Positions 46,840-59,729 of a stretch of 64,000 bases of DNA are shown piece after piece. A program made the translations under genes and the position numbers. The DNA comes from Xiphias gladius (taxonomy: Eukaryota > Chordata > Actinopteri > Istiophoriformes > Xiphiidae): assembly GCF_016859285.1 (NCBI RefSeq), contig NC_053418.1, positions 3,049,521 to 3,113,520 of the forward strand, in the 5' to 3' direction. Numbering within the stretch: position 1 is the first letter of the stretch; every line of letters begins with the position of its first letter. The notes beneath the pieces are model-generated. The model saw only the letters and a list, made by a program, of their open reading frames with translations, searched no databases and was not told the origin of the DNA.

Positions 46840-46890
46840 TCCTCTCTTCCGGGTGACGCAGTTCAGCGCGTGACGTGTTGCCGCTTCGTT
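46840..46890 (-). promoter_or_regulatory. candidate promoter of the Myb/SANT gene
   Basis: Just upstream of the ATG exon lie an ETS-type CCGGAAG (within 46846-46853), a TGCGTCA-like site (46854-46860) and a CRE half-site TGACGT (46871-46876). This cluster is typical of TATA-less housekeeping-type promoters. The start site is not visible directly. Confidence 0.45.
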
Positions 46891-47302
46891 TCAATTGTAA
46901 AATCAATCAATACAGAAAATTAAAAAAAAAAAAAAAAAAAAATCCATAATGACAATTATGGCAAATAACTCAAGTCTACATCCATCAGATTCTGCACTTA
47001 TTTCTCGCTCGCCTCTATAAACCCCGCTACTATTATTAGAAAAACTCAAATAATGCTGTAAACCTCATTTCCCCACGATACTCATTCACAAATTGTACTG
47101 AAAATGTAGTACAGAGTCTTCAGTGGAACATTGCCCTAATCTGCTGTGTTCCCATTCCCCCTATATTTGATCATTTTTATATCACCTCTGGTGTTAATAT
47201 GCAGTATATAATTAATCATGGGAGTTCGTTCCCCTGACGAAGCTGCAGTCTGGTCGTTGTATGTGATATGTCCTATTCAGAATCCATTAGTTATAATAGA
47301 TA

Positions 47303-47755
47303 CACGGCACTGTGCAAAAGTTTTCGGTGCTCAAAGTCAAGCGAGGACGCCTTTCAGAACTAGTGCCACGACTTGTTTATTTATTTATCAGGTAACTTCA
47401 TACACAGTGAAGAGAAATCACCTCAAATCAGATCAGCATTTGTTTTGACCCCCCTTTTGCCTTTAAAACTGCATCTTGGAGAACTTGCCACAGTTCCTCT
47501 GTGGATTCAGTCCGTCTCAGTGTCTCCTGTCTATTCATGTGATCCCAAGACCGACTCCATGTTGTTGAGATCGGGGCTCTGTGGGGCCCAGACCACCTGT
47601 CGCAGGACTCCTCGTTCTTCTTGTCTCTGAAGACAGTTCTCTATGAGTCTGGCCGTGTGTTTGGGCTCGTTCTCTCGTGCTGCATATTGGATTTGGGGCC
47701 AATCAGACGCCTCCCTGATGGTAGGATGTATAATGGATAAGAATCTAAACATCTA
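47303..47755 (-). pseudogene. Tc1/mariner-like transposon remnant
   Basis: The minus strand at about 47531-47680 encodes the transposase-like stretch ENEPKHTARLIENCLQRQEE followed by WAPQSPDLNNMES. This is the second half of the Tc1 DDE domain, where QDNDPKHT and PPQSPDLNPIE are usual. The catalytic Asp position reads Glu here, and the N-terminal half is missing. The flank GCACTGTGCAAAAGTTTTCG resembles Tc1 ends. It is a dead, internally truncated copy. Confidence 0.7.
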
Positions 47756-48559
47756 AAGCATTTTTCGGTGTCATAATCAAAATTTGATTAATCCAAAATT
47801 ACCATTACTCAAGCACAATAGACGAGGAACAAGTTACTGTATGAAAGTTGAAGAAAGAAAAAAAAGGAAAATGGCATTCACACAGTAGTAGGGGGGGCTG
47901 GGTTATGGGGGTGGGGGTTAGGGTGTATGACAAATACTACTGAGCTGTGTTCACACAGACAATAGCACTGCGTGGAAAAAAATGTGGCCACCTCATTCAT
48001 TTCAATGAAACAGCAGTTGGCACAGTGGGATCCCAACACAGCCCTCGGGCAAAAAAAAAAAAAAAAGAAAGAAAAAGAGAGAGAGAAAGAAAGAAGCACA
48101 ATCCCATGTCACCCAACAGGCAACACACTGCACACAGCAGTCAAATTCATCTAAGCGTAGATTCCTGCACTTTGTAATGTGAACAATGTATTTCCACTGT
48201 TTCAAATCCCGTCTCTCTCCGTATTCTAAAATGCGGTGCAGTGTTTTGACGTCTAATATTAAAAATCGGACGTCACATTGGACGTTAACAATATTAAAAC
48301 TGTTCAAACTTCTGTTTGTTACCCAAAAAAAAAAACCTGAGACAATGTGCCCCCCCGACACGGACCCTTGAATTGTTTTAATTTGGTGCTTTATTTTTTG
48401 GCCTGGATGCACGTCGAGGTCCTGTTCAGACCATGTTTCTTGTACGCTGTCATATCCGGATTGTACTAATATCCAGCTGAGACACACACCAGTTCACACT
48501 CACAGGTACAGTCACAGTCACATCTGTATTGACATGTCCACTTCCGACCAGATAACCCG

Positions 48560-49350
48560 TGGCGCATTTTACTGCCAGGTGTGACCGAAGCGCCGGAGAC
48601 CGCAAATTCACCTCAGCTTTGAATAACAAGAGGGATGGATCTCGAGGAAACGGCTCCTTAAGGGGCTGCGAGGTGTTAATGGCTCGACTTGTGCATTCTC
48701 CGAATGTCTGCCGAGGGCATTAAGACCTCTGGCGTCCCTTCTTCTGTTCCGCTGGTTCGGCTCCTCAGTCTTTCATCCACAAACACAGCAGTTAGAAGCA
48801 ATTAGCAAAGGGGGGCTGGGGGGGGTTTGCTGCTAATGCAGATTCAGTCTGCTCTCATGCAGTTGCATTTGCATGTAGAGCTTTCAGCCTTTGTTCTGTG
48901 AGACAGTGACCTGGGAAGAGCGAGCGAATGTCGCTGTCATTTGCAGGTGAAGCCCGTTTTTCCTCTGGGAAATTCTCCTATTCGCCATCTTGCCAAGAAT
49001 CAGCTGAGAGGAGCCGACTTCTTCTCTGCGTGTCCGACACGCTGACACTTTTTTTTTAGCGTGGCATTAGCTCAGCACAAAGACTGGACGCAGTGGGGAA
49101 ACTGCCACCCTTTCTCAAACGCGGTGTCGCACAAATGAAATTGTTTTGTCGCGTTTACTTTAAATCGGACATGTGGCGTAATAAGAATTACCCTGTCAGT
49201 CGGCCTTCATAGCTAGGCTCTCTGCACTTTTGTAATCCCCCGAGGAAAAACCCAGCTCACTCTCTAATGTGGCGACAAGCTTTTCCCCGCTAACAAGATA
49301 ATGACATGTAAATAAGACAGTTCAGGAGTCGGTGGTAGTGCTTTTTTTTT
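48560..49350. promoter_or_regulatory. candidate conserved non-coding regulatory block
   Basis: The stretch lacks microsatellites and open frames, is CG-moderate, and contains an Oct-factor octamer ATTTGCAT (48867-48874) beside TGCTAATGCAG and CATGCAG motifs. Its texture resembles conserved enhancers, but conservation is a guess made without alignment. Confidence 0.3.
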
Positions 49351-50427
49351 TTTTAGGGTAGCTGTGTCCTCCTGGTTGAGAGTGATTATTTTCTCATCCG
49401 AATCTCAGTTAGGCACAAATCAACAGACGGCACATTTTTCAAATCACGCAATGACTTTGCAGGGAGTGCGGAAACCTGGTCTAAATGCTGCCCCACACCA
49501 CAAAGTTTCCCTTGATGACAAGATAAAGATGTAAAAACAGATTCTGTGTGGCGACATATTTGGGGGATTATCTCCAAATGGAGACTTTCACTTCTTCCGG
49601 GGGGTCAGATGACAGATGAACTCATCTCAGCGGGCGGAGGCTGAGAACAAAACCAAATGTCAGTGTGTGTTAATACGAATATTCCTGAGCGATCTCACGG
49701 TAAGGAAATAAGAGTTGAAAAGAGGAAGCTGTGGGGATTTTTTTTTTTTTAACCGCCAAACGGGAACAGTGAACACATGTTGCGGAGGAAGCTATAGGGG
49801 AATAGAAGACCACATGAAAAAGTCCAGAAGGGGGGTCCACCGTTGGTTGGCTGAAAGGTCATTCCGCCAACCAACCATCCACCCCGGGGACTTTTTAGGA
49901 ACCCAGGAACTTCGACCAGAACTTTCAACCGCATGAACAAAATTGCAGTTCTGGATCTGGATCTATTTTCCGCCTCCCAGAAAGTCCGTGCCCCTGGGGT
50001 GGGACTCTCTGATGGCCCAGGAGGTATCAGGGTGGAGTTGGTAATACTACACATCCAATTTCCCAGACTTCGGTACAAAAAGAGCAAAATAGAAAAAGTG
50101 GGCAACGGAGACAAATGAAACGTATCCTTTTTTGATTTGTCTTTTAATCCTTTTTGTTTTTTCAGTCTGCCTCTCCATGTCTCCATGTCTCATTTTCCAG
50201 TTTCACCGACTATTTTGTTCTCTTCTTGTATTCCAAAATTGCAGTTCAAACAACGCTTTACAGAGTCAACAACCCTCCTAACCCCACCAATATTTTGGGT
50301 GAGGTTCAACAGGCCTGATTCTGTTGTTCCAATCCTGGAACCGGCTACAGGCCCTGGAGCCGCAGGCTGAGATAAAGGTTGCTCCTCACAGCACAGAGCA
50401 CAGCACTGACTTCTCGTGAGCGCAGGC

Positions 50428-50445
50428 GTGTGTGTGTGTGTGCAG

Positions 50446-50503
<58 letters not shown>
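50428..50503. repeat. (GT)n-(CA)n inverted microsatellite
   Basis: A GT run (50428-50442) is followed after CAGG by a CA run of about 57 bp (50447-50503). The two arms are complementary and can fold into a hairpin. Confidence 0.9.
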
Positions 50504-50507
<4 letters not shown>

Positions 50508-50685
50508 ATGTACAAAGGATGAGCCCACCACAGCATAGGTAATTACAGAGGAAGAGGGGAGCCGAGACAGTCGACTGGACATTCGTCTCATTACTCACAC
50601 AGGCCTCCGGGCTGTTCCCCACTGGCCTGCAGAGGAACATCACACACTCTTCTCTCACACGGACGCTTCGAGGCATACAAACGCA

Positions 50686-50688
<3 letters not shown>

Positions 50689-50753
<65 letters not shown>
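50689..50753. repeat. (CA)n microsatellite
   Basis: About 65 bp of uninterrupted CA, some 185 bp from the previous array. Confidence 0.95.
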
Positions 50754-50758
<5 letters not shown>

Positions 50759-53700
50759 ACATGCTGGCAAGTCTCTGAAAAACACACAACACACACCTGC
50801 ACAGTCGGGGTCAAGAGCTTAATGCAGCTTCCTAATTACATCACTAACAACAGTAAGTGGCATATTATTATTCATGAGTTCTTGCGTAGAGGCAGTGAGC
50901 GTGAAGTACAGCAAGACTGGGAATGACATTTTTTGCATATTTTTACAGCTTAGACCACGAGCCGACCCCTGAGCAACCTACAAAGTGCGAGCAGGCAAAG
51001 GATAACGGGAGAATTCCTGAGGGACACATCAATTTTACAGGAAAAATGTGGTGCTGCAAGGGTCAAACCTGGGCTCTCTCTGGTATGGGAGAGGTCCTAT
51101 TTACTAATCTGTGTTTTCTTGGACTCTAGGGGATGGACAAAGGGGCGTGCTTACAATATATGGCCACAATAAATAAATAACTACAGAGCCCGCACTGTCT
51201 CCTCTTCTGGATTGTCTTCTTTCCTGCCCTTGAAGGGGAGAGGTGGGGCGTAGATCCTCTCCCGGTGGGATTTGCGGAAAACCAGGTCAGAGAGCACACA
51301 GCGAGGTAAGACGAGGCACAGACGACTCACACGCTGGAGACGGTTACGTCAGCCGAGGCCGGAGCAGAACCGAGGTTTCCCACTGTGGGGGCTCAGGGTC
51401 GCGGCCTGCATGCCGCTCTTTGGCGTGGCTCCATTCTCTCGCCCCTTTCATTTCTCAGCAGCAGCCGAGTTGTTTGGATCAGTGGTTTGCAAACTTTCAC
51501 ACCAGACGCAAACAAAGACTCAACATGGGAGCTGTGCAACAATTCGTGGAATCTGTTCTTCTTTTCTTTTCTTTTTTTTTTTTTCTTTTGGCCCCTAATT
51601 GAGCACTGAGTGCTCCGGCAGACTGATCAACTCTGCAGTTAACAATGAGATTTATTTCACTCATTTTTTAATTTAATTATTAAGTAGCAAAAAAAAAAAA
51701 TGTCCACATTCAACAAGTCAAAACATCAACTATCCCTGAGCCATTTATAAGAAAACACACACACACACGCACACTTGCTACGCAGCTTGCCTTTATAGGC
51801 TCAGTCACTTTGACTCTTCTTGCTGCTGGCAACTGGGAAATAGAACCATGTCCAATATTTTCCCCTGTGTGCCTTGCAGTGATATCACTACGGTCACTCA
51901 GGTGCTCTTTGAAAGACAGTCTTCTTGAAAAGCACCATATTTTTGCGATAAAAAACACAAGCTTAGGGAGCACAGAAGGCCAAAGGGTGCCGTTTTTCTC
52001 AAATAGGGCAAGCTTTATGTCACGTTCACGTCACAATGCGCAGACCACAATCAGAGACAGAAAAGTGGGGAACCCCGTTCACACCAGCCTCCTAGATGTA
52101 ATTGAAAGCTGGAGATTTCAAGAATTTCTGACAACAACAACATCTCCCGCCCTCTTACTTTATTAATTAACTGACAGCCCACGTGTCCCTCGTTATCATG
52201 GCCCTTCTGGTGTCCGCTGACAAGGCCCATTTCCAACCCAGCAGACACGAAACGGAACAAAGACCTCTGGTGTTCATTTAGGTCCATGGTGACGGCTACA
52301 TGTGTGCTCTCATTTGCGAAAAAAGAAGAAGAAGACAAGGTTGACATAGATTAAACTCGTGTCTTTGAGTGGTAATCATAAGCTCATCATCCGTCTGTTG
52401 ATATTACAGCGACCCGTGCAGAAAATATTCCCCCATAGCTGCGATCTGCAGCTGCAAAGCATATGCCTCCGCACCAGGGTGGGATACCAAACCACAGAAT
52501 TTCAAAAACACACATGGAAGAACCACGGCAGTTCATTTATCAGCCATAAAAGTGGGCTTCAGAGCTGTTGTCATGTGGAGTTGTGAGCCTCTCTGTTTTT
52601 AAAGCTTTACTCCGGTCTCTCAAATGAATTACAGAACTCCTGGTCCCATGCCTGGACCCTCTAATTTGCTTGCATTTTTATAGTAGCCACCAATTTGCAG
52701 GGGCCACATTGACCAGCAGCGAACTTATGGCAGAGCATCTGCGCTTCAAAACGTTTCCTACGAGCACCAGATGCCTATATTAAAAAAAAAAGAAAAAAAC
52801 AAAACAAAACATCACATCTACTGTATTAGATTCAACGACACAGACCAATTTGAGATGAAGTAGAAGAGACCATCTGGGCTAGTGTGTGGTAAAGGTTTGG
52901 CTTTGGTAGAAACACCATGTGAGCACAGATTTCGTCAGAACTACTGTGCAAACATCCCGTTCAACTACAGGTCACAGGCAGCTGTGCACCTTTCTGTTCA
53001 TCGGCATATAAAGCTAAAATTGTCTTCAGTCACGCATCGCGTCTTATTTGAGTCACAGGCACCTGACAATCCGTGTAACTCTACGGGCATTTCCACCTTG
53101 GATTCCTTCTTCCTTTGTTTGAATGGGCTGCAACTTCAAACAGGAACCGAGGAGCTAAAAGTGGAACAAAGAGTCAGAAGACTCCTAAATATATCACACT
53201 TTGTTGTTGCCACATATTTTTTCCGATAGTCAAAGAAGTTGCATTCCTCCCGTACGTTTTTAACCAAATTAGGTAAGAAATTCTTACGTAAGGGAAAGCA
53301 GTGACGTTTTATGTAAATGGTAAATGTCGGTCAGTGTTCTGAGAAACTGTCCACTGCCCGTCCATAAGCCTGAGAGTCAGCGCTCACTGGTTACATCACA
53401 GGATCAGTCGGCATGACACCGTACCGTGTAGACGAGGCCGACCGGAGGACTGAACAAGTAAACAGCTGAATGAACGACACCCTCGTCGCGCTTCCACTCT
53501 GCTGATCTACCATGGTGGTCTGCGGCTGAGACAGAGTGTCCCGAAATCAAGAACACTGTGGCCTACATTTCGCACTGGACCCCTTGGTCACTGTCCTTAA
53601 GACTCAGTTTGTGAGAACATCTTAGATATCCTCGGTGACCTGGTCAGAATTCATTTGATGACTTGCAGGTCAAGAGTATTTCCATTTTATCTGATAGCTA

Positions 53701-54199
53701 AAGTTACTAGTCCTTTTAAAGGTTCATATTTAAATACAGAAACAATTGTTTAGATTAAACTATTGCTTGGTAAAAGTACATGAAGTAGTTCAAATCCATT
53801 GTGCCAGCTAAAACATTATAATGCTGCTTACATGTTAACACATTGATAATATTATACAGATTACATAACGTATAATTCTGTATTATGACTGCTTTTGCTT
53901 GTTATACTTAAATATATTTTACTGATAACACAGTAAAATTTTGAATGATTTTTACTTGTAAACATGCATATTTATATTCCCTCAACCACTGTAAAAGTGA
54001 AAGGTTTTTGAACGTCTAGGCTACATGTGGTAATAACATGTAAGTAATAACATGTAACAGGGCCTGCTTTGAATGGAAATGCAGTCAGTCAGGTTGTCCA
54101 TTAGCTGCAAATGTAACCATAGATGTAAAAGTGTGCGTGAGCAAAGAAACTGAACCCCAAAGCTCTCCCGTGTGTGTTTTCTGCGGGAACATGTAAGTC

Positions 54200-54840
54200 C
54201 CTATGGCCCGGTTCGTACCTGGAATTATCCGATCCGATCACAAGTGGACAGCTCTAGGTACATCAGTCCGCACCTGGCATTAGAATGCGTCTTCACATGC
54301 GTCGCGAGTCACCACTTGTGATCGGATCTCGACTCCCCGCTCTATACGCAAATACACACGTACATCAACCCCCTTTGCAAAGACGAAATGCGTTGTTGTT
54401 TTTAACCATTCGGAGGCAGAAATGTGCTCCCCGTGCCTAGTCTGCCGGGAAATTAAAAGAAAGAGAAGAAATCGAAACAATACAGACTGGGTCTATTCCT
54501 TGGCGTGTTCCAAGATGTTTGGCACATTCGGAATGTATCTCTATGGGCTTTTTGAAATTTTTCAGATGTCGTGGGCAAAGCCAGCTGACGCGATTTGAGA
54601 ATCAACTGAATGAGCACGAACGACGACATCGGTTGAGCAGGTGGCCCTTCAGTGTGGCCCCAGACACATTCGCGCACACGCTGTTAAAGAATGTGGCCAT
54701 ATGCGGCCCAGACCACCTCCGGATGTGTTCTGAGCCAACGGATCTCAATGCATCTTGGGTGCATTCACCCCTGTACTTAGACCTGTCCGCTTGTGATCGG
54801 ATCACCCAAGACGCATGTTAATGCCAGGGATGAACAGGGG
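54200..54840. mobile_element. non-autonomous inverted-repeat transposon, about 640 bp
   Basis: The left part (GATCCGATCACAAGTGGACAG) and the reverse complement of the right part (GATCCGATCACAAGCGGACAG) match. Both are flanked by CTGGCATTA...ATGCGTCTT pieces in inverted order. No transposase frame lies between them. Confidence 0.6.
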
Positions 54841-54849
54841 CACGTAAGG

Positions 54850-57800
54850 AAAAGAGACTGGCCAACAAATGCTATTTAAATGCTAGTCCACTCATTTAAA
54901 TGTTAGACATCTAAGCAACATCAATCATTCAGTTGTGGCCCTGTTTAACTAGATGCTTAGATGTCTTTTTACCTGCAATTATTAAGCCAGTGCTTAGGGA
55001 GAAATCATTCAAGTTTTCCCCGAATTCCTTGACCTCAATCATCATGAATTCAGTGCTCCAGATTCCAGCATCAGAACCCACCACCATCCACCTCCTCCCG
55101 CTCTCCCCTGCTCTCGGACCCCAGGGACTGCAAGGAATGCATCCAAGCTAAATCACCAAGGCGACCCCTTTTGGTGGCAGAGGAATGCCTGGCGTTTCAC
55201 TGCTCGGACTGTTTTCACAGTGCAGACAAGCGTCCACATTTCTTCTGGTAAACTGATCCCGACCACACAAGAGGAGCCCCCTTCCCCTCCCCTCCCCACC
55301 ACCCAGTACAGCCACTTCTCCCACATCCAGCTCCCAACTACTGTCAATCAACACCTAATACTCCAAGCACAGCTGATAGAAACCACGTGTATGAACTGCT
55401 GGTTCCAATTGAGCTAAGTGTGCTTACATACAAGTAAACAACTGGGCCACTTGGCTGTGGGAGTGGTATTCCTATGGCTTTGAGTGCATAAGAAGCAGAC
55501 AGTCGTACAGATCAAAGACTAAGAAAACAGGCCCAAAAGTTAATTGAAAGCATGAAGTAACATGAAGCATTAAGTAAAACCAGTTATCAACATTTGCAGT
55601 GTGCGATCCTTTGAAATTCCTGCCACCATCAACAAACTGATTGATAAACAGTACTTTCAATAATACCCTTCGCTTTGAGGCAGTTTTACTGGATCATTTC
55701 TTTGAGCAGCCTTGCCACACAAACATTTAGTTTTTAACATGATAAAGCATTTCTTCAAAGACTTAAAAAGAAGATAATACACCTAAATATTTTGATTTCG
55801 ACGGCATGAATAATCTTAAACCCCCCCTCACATTATTCTCGGACCTCCCGGGGGTCTCAACCCCTGCACTAAGAACCAGTGACCTTTCTGCGATACAACG
55901 ACAGGGCTGAATTTGAGCAGGAAAAAAAAAAAAAAATCGACCTTTTGTCTGGTTACCACCCAAAACTGTGGTTGGGCTGAAAGATGGGATGAGGAGGAAA
56001 TGAAGATAGTATCTTGGAGGAATAAAACGTTTATACACAAATGGTGTAAGATTAAATGTAATATCAGGGTTCTGAAGTGCTCTTATGGGACCAAAACAAT
56101 GACTTTTTTGTACCAGGAGTAATCTGTTTGATAATGGGGCTCAACGGCTCATTCTCCAAGCAGACAGTTGCATCAGACAGTGTTTATCTCTAAAATGAAA
56201 TGACCAAGGCTTTGTTCACTGTTCAGTTACTTTTAAATCTCAGTTTGAAGTCTCTTCAAACGTGGCATGCTGTGAAAATTTGATGACTCTCCCCATGTTT
56301 CTCCGTTCTCTCTAACAATGCTTGGAGACCTAGGGATGACAAATCCCTCTGAAACTATCAGGGTGTTTTATTAGACAGTGCCCATGACGAACATTAGTTT
56401 TTAACTGTTTTCAATGATTCCCCTCTGCTCCCCAAAGTTCTTTCTCTGCTTCTCTCTCTGAGCTGACTGTGACATTAGCACGTTACAATGTTGGGCAGTA
56501 GCTTAAAAACCAACTGAGTCTAAATAAGGCTGAGAACGAGAACTTCCAGCCCAGTCTGAAGAGGATCAATCTTCTCATTTAGGTCACATGGCCTCTCTTC
56601 TGGTGCCACCTTGATGACAAACTTTACATTTTCCCTCAATATTCTTAAGGAGTGTTCGGAGTGAATGCAAAGTTTGTTTGTTTTTTTGTCAGCCATTTAA
56701 ATTTGACTGCTGGCGCGTTTTTGCAGTCTTTATTTTAGCTACGAACAACTGATATGTCAACTGTACAGAGGTTAGCTGTAGCTACTCTGGCACGCCTATG
56801 ACTTTTTGAGGGAAAACTGAACTGAGAGGCTTCTGATGTCAAAGACTGAAGATGTCTTCATGCCCTGTTCCCATCAGCACTGACAAAGTGTTCTCTTCAA
56901 TCTTGACTGGAGCACAGAGACGGGGGAGGATGCAAGGCAACAGGGAACGCACACGGTCTCAGAACGGCTCATTCAGGCTGTGTATGTGTGGAGATATGAG
57001 TTAACAGTCGCTCAGTGGAGAATCCAGCATGTACTTTAATTTTTAGAGTTTCTTAAATTTACTTCTTTATATACTACTTCACTCTACCCATTTTCAAAAA
57101 ATCTGTTACATCTCCTTTGTCCTTATGCAACCATCTTGTGTATTTATGGTTAATGAGACCTACTGGAGCCAAACATTTTCAGTCTAGTAGACACTTCATA
57201 GCATAGAAAAGGCAGGGGGGTGGGGGGTGAGGCAGTCTGTGAACCCAGTCTGTTTCCAAGCTTGCCTCTCTGTGTTTCCCCAGCTGTCCTTACCCCCGTC
57301 TGGACTCACAAAGTGCGCAGACTTGTCCCTTTGCACTGTCCTGTCATAAATTGCCACCTGTCCCAACCAGACACATTCATTTGTACAGATCAGCGTCAGA
57401 TTGTGTTCACGGAGGGGGTCAGAGACTAACATTTCAGGGGTTTTAATGCGGGTATTTGGTGCCGCTTGAATTTAAATATCACCGTTCTCGTCTGACTAAA
57501 CAAACGGAACTTAAGACTAAACACTCTTTAACTAAAGAGTAGACACTTTTAGTTCTGCCCCAAATCTGCTTAGTGTGAATCCTCTGTTCAAGAGTGTTGT
57601 CAAGTCAAGGATGGGAAAATCGTACCACCATGTAATCCGGATCAGGAAGGATCAGGAAAATAGACGATTTTGACCGAAATCTCAGTCAAAATGAGTTTTC
57701 ATTGACTTATGAAAGCTCACACGTTTATTTGGTTTGAATACCCAGTAGTTCCGCTTTTCAACAGCTACACCTGGTCCACGAAGAGTTGGTGTTTATATTT

Positions 57801-58380
57801 AAGCATCTCCTAGAAATCCCATTCATATGCAACTATCTCGAGAAGAGTAAAGAGTACGTTTTGAAGGAAAACATGCTGCTCGGTTTACAATTTTCTTCAA
57901 CATATGACCACACGACTGTACATATATCTGCCAAATTCTATTTTTGCTGTTTTTAGATTATGGCAATCTGGCAGCTAGATTCTGTTTATGTTATGGTTAA
58001 GGGTAGACAACCACCACGGATTTTAGTCATGGATAAGTATTAAAAAGAAAAACAAATGTAAGTGATGACTAGTAGAGAGACAGTGAGTCAACCCAAGACA
58101 ATGGTTCTGAAGTGTTAACCTCTCTCTTTGCTACTGGCACCGAATGTTGTGATTGATTGCAAATGCCTGCTGTGGTAGTTTAAAGGAGACAAGGCTGCAT
58201 GTCTGCCAGTGAGTCCATCTGCAGAAAAACTGTGCTACGTTCAAACACAAAGAAGATCCAAAACGTCTCGAAAAATACTGAGTATGTCCTTTGGAATATG
58301 GTACAGCCTTAATGGTGTATCTTGGGTTTGGTTAAATCAAATACCTTTAATAAAGTGTTAGAACAAGGAAACACACAGTA
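54850..58380. other. intergenic, no gene seen
   Basis: No frame with protein similarity, no clear splice pairs and no complete repeat were recognised here. Confidence 0.45.
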
Positions 58381-58394
58381 CCGGGGCTGTCCAC

Positions 58395-58900
58395 AAATAT
58401 TCTAAATTGAATTATATAACCGAATTTTTCGATTGGGAAAATTAATATTCGATTTTGAAAAGAAAGGCAGCACCGCCGAGGCTATCTGCCTCACGACATC
58501 TCAAGGAGGGGCCCGGGCCGCTGCACTGAACGCGCTGCATGACGGACGGGAGTCACACAACGTCACTGTCACTGATTGAAAAATGTGCGAATAATTCAAC
58601 AACAACAACCGTGTGGTAATGACGGCAGAGCGTTCACAACCCCACTCGGCCGCAGAGGTGGGTGATTCGCACTCCGAGCGCTCTAAAAAGCCCCCTTTGG
58701 AAACACTTCGGATTTTGGGTCAGCAGAAGGCAAAATTGGGGAACCTCGAGATACAGCTGTATGCAAGCTATGAAAGCTACGGTTAGCCTAGCATTCCATT
58801 CAAAAATATGCACAGCGCTATACAGTATATGTAGAAGGTTTATTCTTCTCAATCTAAATATGAATAAGTGGAAAATCTTGAAGGAAGGTCAGGACTTATA
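58395..58900 (+). pseudogene. hAT-type transposon remnant with BED-finger start
   Basis: The plus-strand frame from about 58689 reads SPLWKHFGFWVS, which resembles the opening of the BED zinc finger in fish hAT transposases. The expected cysteine/histidine ligands do not follow in frame. The left edge carries AT-rich ATATTCGATTTT motifs often seen at such elements. The copy is truncated and broken. Confidence 0.4.
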
Positions 58901-59478
58901 AGAGTTTAGTATTCGACACAGCAGCAAACTGCTAATGTCATTTCGAAGGCTAATTAACGACTTTAACCTTAAGCCAGTCGTTGCTTTATTTTCGGCATTT
59001 CACTCTTTTCACTCTTACAACAGAGCACATGTGAATTTGTTATATGCGGGACACAATTTCACAGGTGAGTAATCCACACATGGGCACGTGTGGCTAGGGC
59101 ATTCCAACGTTTCATGAATTTCAAACATGGTTCATTTGTATGGGAGGAAACGGAAACTTTTGCAGCTTCCTGTAGTGAAACATCCCCTGCCTCTGCTCAT
59201 CTGGACAGGAATGAAGAACAATCAGCCCACAACCTCGATTGCTCTGCCAAGAGCAAATTATTGCCAGACTCAATTCTTTTTTTTTTTTTTTTTTTCACCT
59301 GCCATGAGCACTGTTAGAGAAGGCAGGTGCAGCGGCATTATGAGGAGCGGTTAAGACCCAGCGGTGTCGCCAAACAATAATATCATTAACTGCATAAAAA
59401 CACAGAGGAGCGCGGCGGGAGGACCAAGGGTTACTGGTCTGGGAACGCTTGTAATTAGCCTGTGCAGCTGGTGGACTG

Positions 59479-59480
<2 letters not shown>

Positions 59481-59523
<43 letters not shown>
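59481..59523. repeat. (GT)n microsatellite
   Basis: 43 bp of GT with one late interruption. Confidence 0.95.
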
Positions 59524-59526
<3 letters not shown>

Positions 59527-59723
59527 TCTCTCCCATTTTTGTCGTTTTAACTAATTTGAGCTCAGTTTTATTCAGGAGGGCCTTATTGGTTTGACACAAT
59601 GATATAATACAATGTCCGAGCAGAGGGTCATAAATGATTTATTCACTAACGAACACAGTAAGAAATGACCTCCCAGCCACCAACAACAAAAAAATCAGCC
59701 AAAGCAGATTTAAAAATTACAAT

Positions 59724-59729
59724 TTTATT
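59724..59729 (-). terminator. possible polyadenylation signal of an unseen minus-strand gene
   Basis: AATAAA on the minus strand at the end of a stretch (about 59730-60450) with 3'-UTR-like texture, including a Pumilio-type TGTACATA around 59985. No coding exon was found to the right within the window. Confidence 0.3.

Noticed and set aside
49749..50186. 145-codon minus-strand open frame
   Set aside because: No recognisable motif, no matching splice sites or promoter, and composition like its non-coding surroundings.
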